DNA of 7,473 nt. It comes from an uncultured Pseudomonadales bacterium (GTDB lineage: Bacteria; Pseudomonadota; Gammaproteobacteria; Pseudomonadales; IMCC2047). The stretch is taken from the NCBI GenBank assembly GCA_947258895.1, contig CAMYKE010000112.1, forward strand, positions 1 to 7,473, read 5' to 3'. Positions 6,947-7,473 of the stretch are shown here, one piece after another (within the stretch, counting starts at the first letter, position 1; each line of letters starts with the position of its first letter). The translations under genes were made by a program, and so were the position numbers. The notes below the pieces were generated by a model that was given only the letters and a program-made list of their open reading frames with translations, did no database searches and had not been told where the DNA came from.

Positions 6947-7473
6947 TGCCAGGGTTCTGATCGTCGATGATGAGCATCTTGCCCGGGAGCGCCTGCAGCG
7001 CATGCTCGCGGATGAAGCAGGCTTTGAGGTGGTCGCCGAGGCTGCTCATGGCCGTGCCGGGGTAGAGCAGGCTGCCCGTCATCAGCCGGATATCGTTTTG
7101 CTCGATATCCGCATGCCGGGCATGGATGGTATTGAGGCCGCGCACCATCTGTTGCAGATGGAGCAGCCACCTGCCGTTATCTTCTGTACCGCCTACGATG
7201 AATACGCGTTGGAGGCATTTGCGGTAAACGCGGTGGGTTACGTGCTCAAGCCGGTGCGGCATGAGCAATTGCTACGCAGCCTGCAACAGGCGCGACGCCT
7301 CACGGAGGGCCAATTGGCGGCGATCGTGGCCAAACCCTCAGCCAGGACCCATATTTCCGCACGGACCCGCCTTGGCCTGGAGCTAATCCCGGTTGTCAGC
7401 ATCACCCACTTCATGGCGGACCAGAAATATGTGACCGCATTTTTTGATGGCCGGGAAGTGGTTATTGAAGATT
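6939..7473 (+). CDS. algR: LytTR response regulator AlgR, N-terminal part (3' end outside window)
   Basis: The first 178 residues are visible; the family length is about 245. The receiver domain (about 1-120) has acidic pocket Asp 10 and Asp 11, phosphoacceptor Asp 56 in VLLDIRMPGMDG, Thr 84 in FCTAYDEYALEAF and Lys 104 in YVLKPV, so all key residues are present. After a short linker the LytTR DNA-binding domain begins at HISARTRLGLELIP (138-151), which closely matches Pseudomonas AlgR as I recall it, and runs off the window end. The protein should accept phosphate from AlgZ and bind DNA as a transcription regulator. The ATG lies inside the end of algZ (eight-base overlap), with CAGG (6926-6929) nine bases upstream. 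In Pseudomonas the next gene is hemC; that cannot be checked here. Confidence 0.95.
   Translation, partial: MANARVLIVDDEHLARERLQRMLADEAGFEVVAEAAHGRAGVEQAARHQPDIVLLDIRMPGMDGIEAAHHLLQMEQPPAVIFCTAYDEYALEAFAVNAVGYVLKPVRHEQLLRSLQQARRLTEGQLAAIVAKPSARTHISARTRLGLELIPVVSITHFMADQKYVTAFFDGREVVIED

Overview
This is a moderately GC-rich window from a gammaproteobacterium. The best taxonomic clue is argH next to a divergent algZ-algR pair, the arrangement known from Pseudomonas aeruginosa and its relatives. The encoded proteins resemble those of pseudomonads and marine gammaproteobacteria, but the species cannot be fixed from the sequence alone. I see no tRNA, rRNA, insertion sequence, CRISPR array or phage gene. 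The content is mostly chromosomal housekeeping and regulation.

Layout. Positions 1-1099 hold two tandem transglutaminase-like genes on the + strand. The first is cut by the window edge. The second is broken by a frameshift exactly where the family motif following the catalytic His should be. A convergent gene (1145-1894, - strand) encodes a bacterial voltage-gated cation channel that appears to lack its S2 helix. Positions 1895-2114 are a regulatory region between this gene and uup, with repeated TTAATTGC motifs, a strong -10 box and a hairpin capped by a UUCG tetraloop. uup (2115-4022), an ABC-F ATPase, is followed four bases later by a small GIY-YIG nuclease gene (4027-4332). argH (4369-5760, - strand) converges on that pair. 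The 97-base argH/algZ gap carries an extended -10 promoter for argH and a perfect inverted repeat. algZ (5858-6946) overlaps algR (from 6939, cut by the window end).

How the genes fit together. uup and the nuclease gene look like one transcript, and both families are linked to branched or recombining DNA. algZ and algR form a membrane kinase and LytTR response-regulator pair. argH is the last step of arginine synthesis and is a conserved neighbour of algZ. The two transglutaminase genes probably formed one operon.

The most notable point is that two adjacent convergent genes both carry apparent internal deletions: about 20 nt in the second transglutaminase and about 20-25 codons in the channel. 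Whether these are real or assembly artefacts cannot be settled here. I found no clear evidence of an undescribed multi-gene system.
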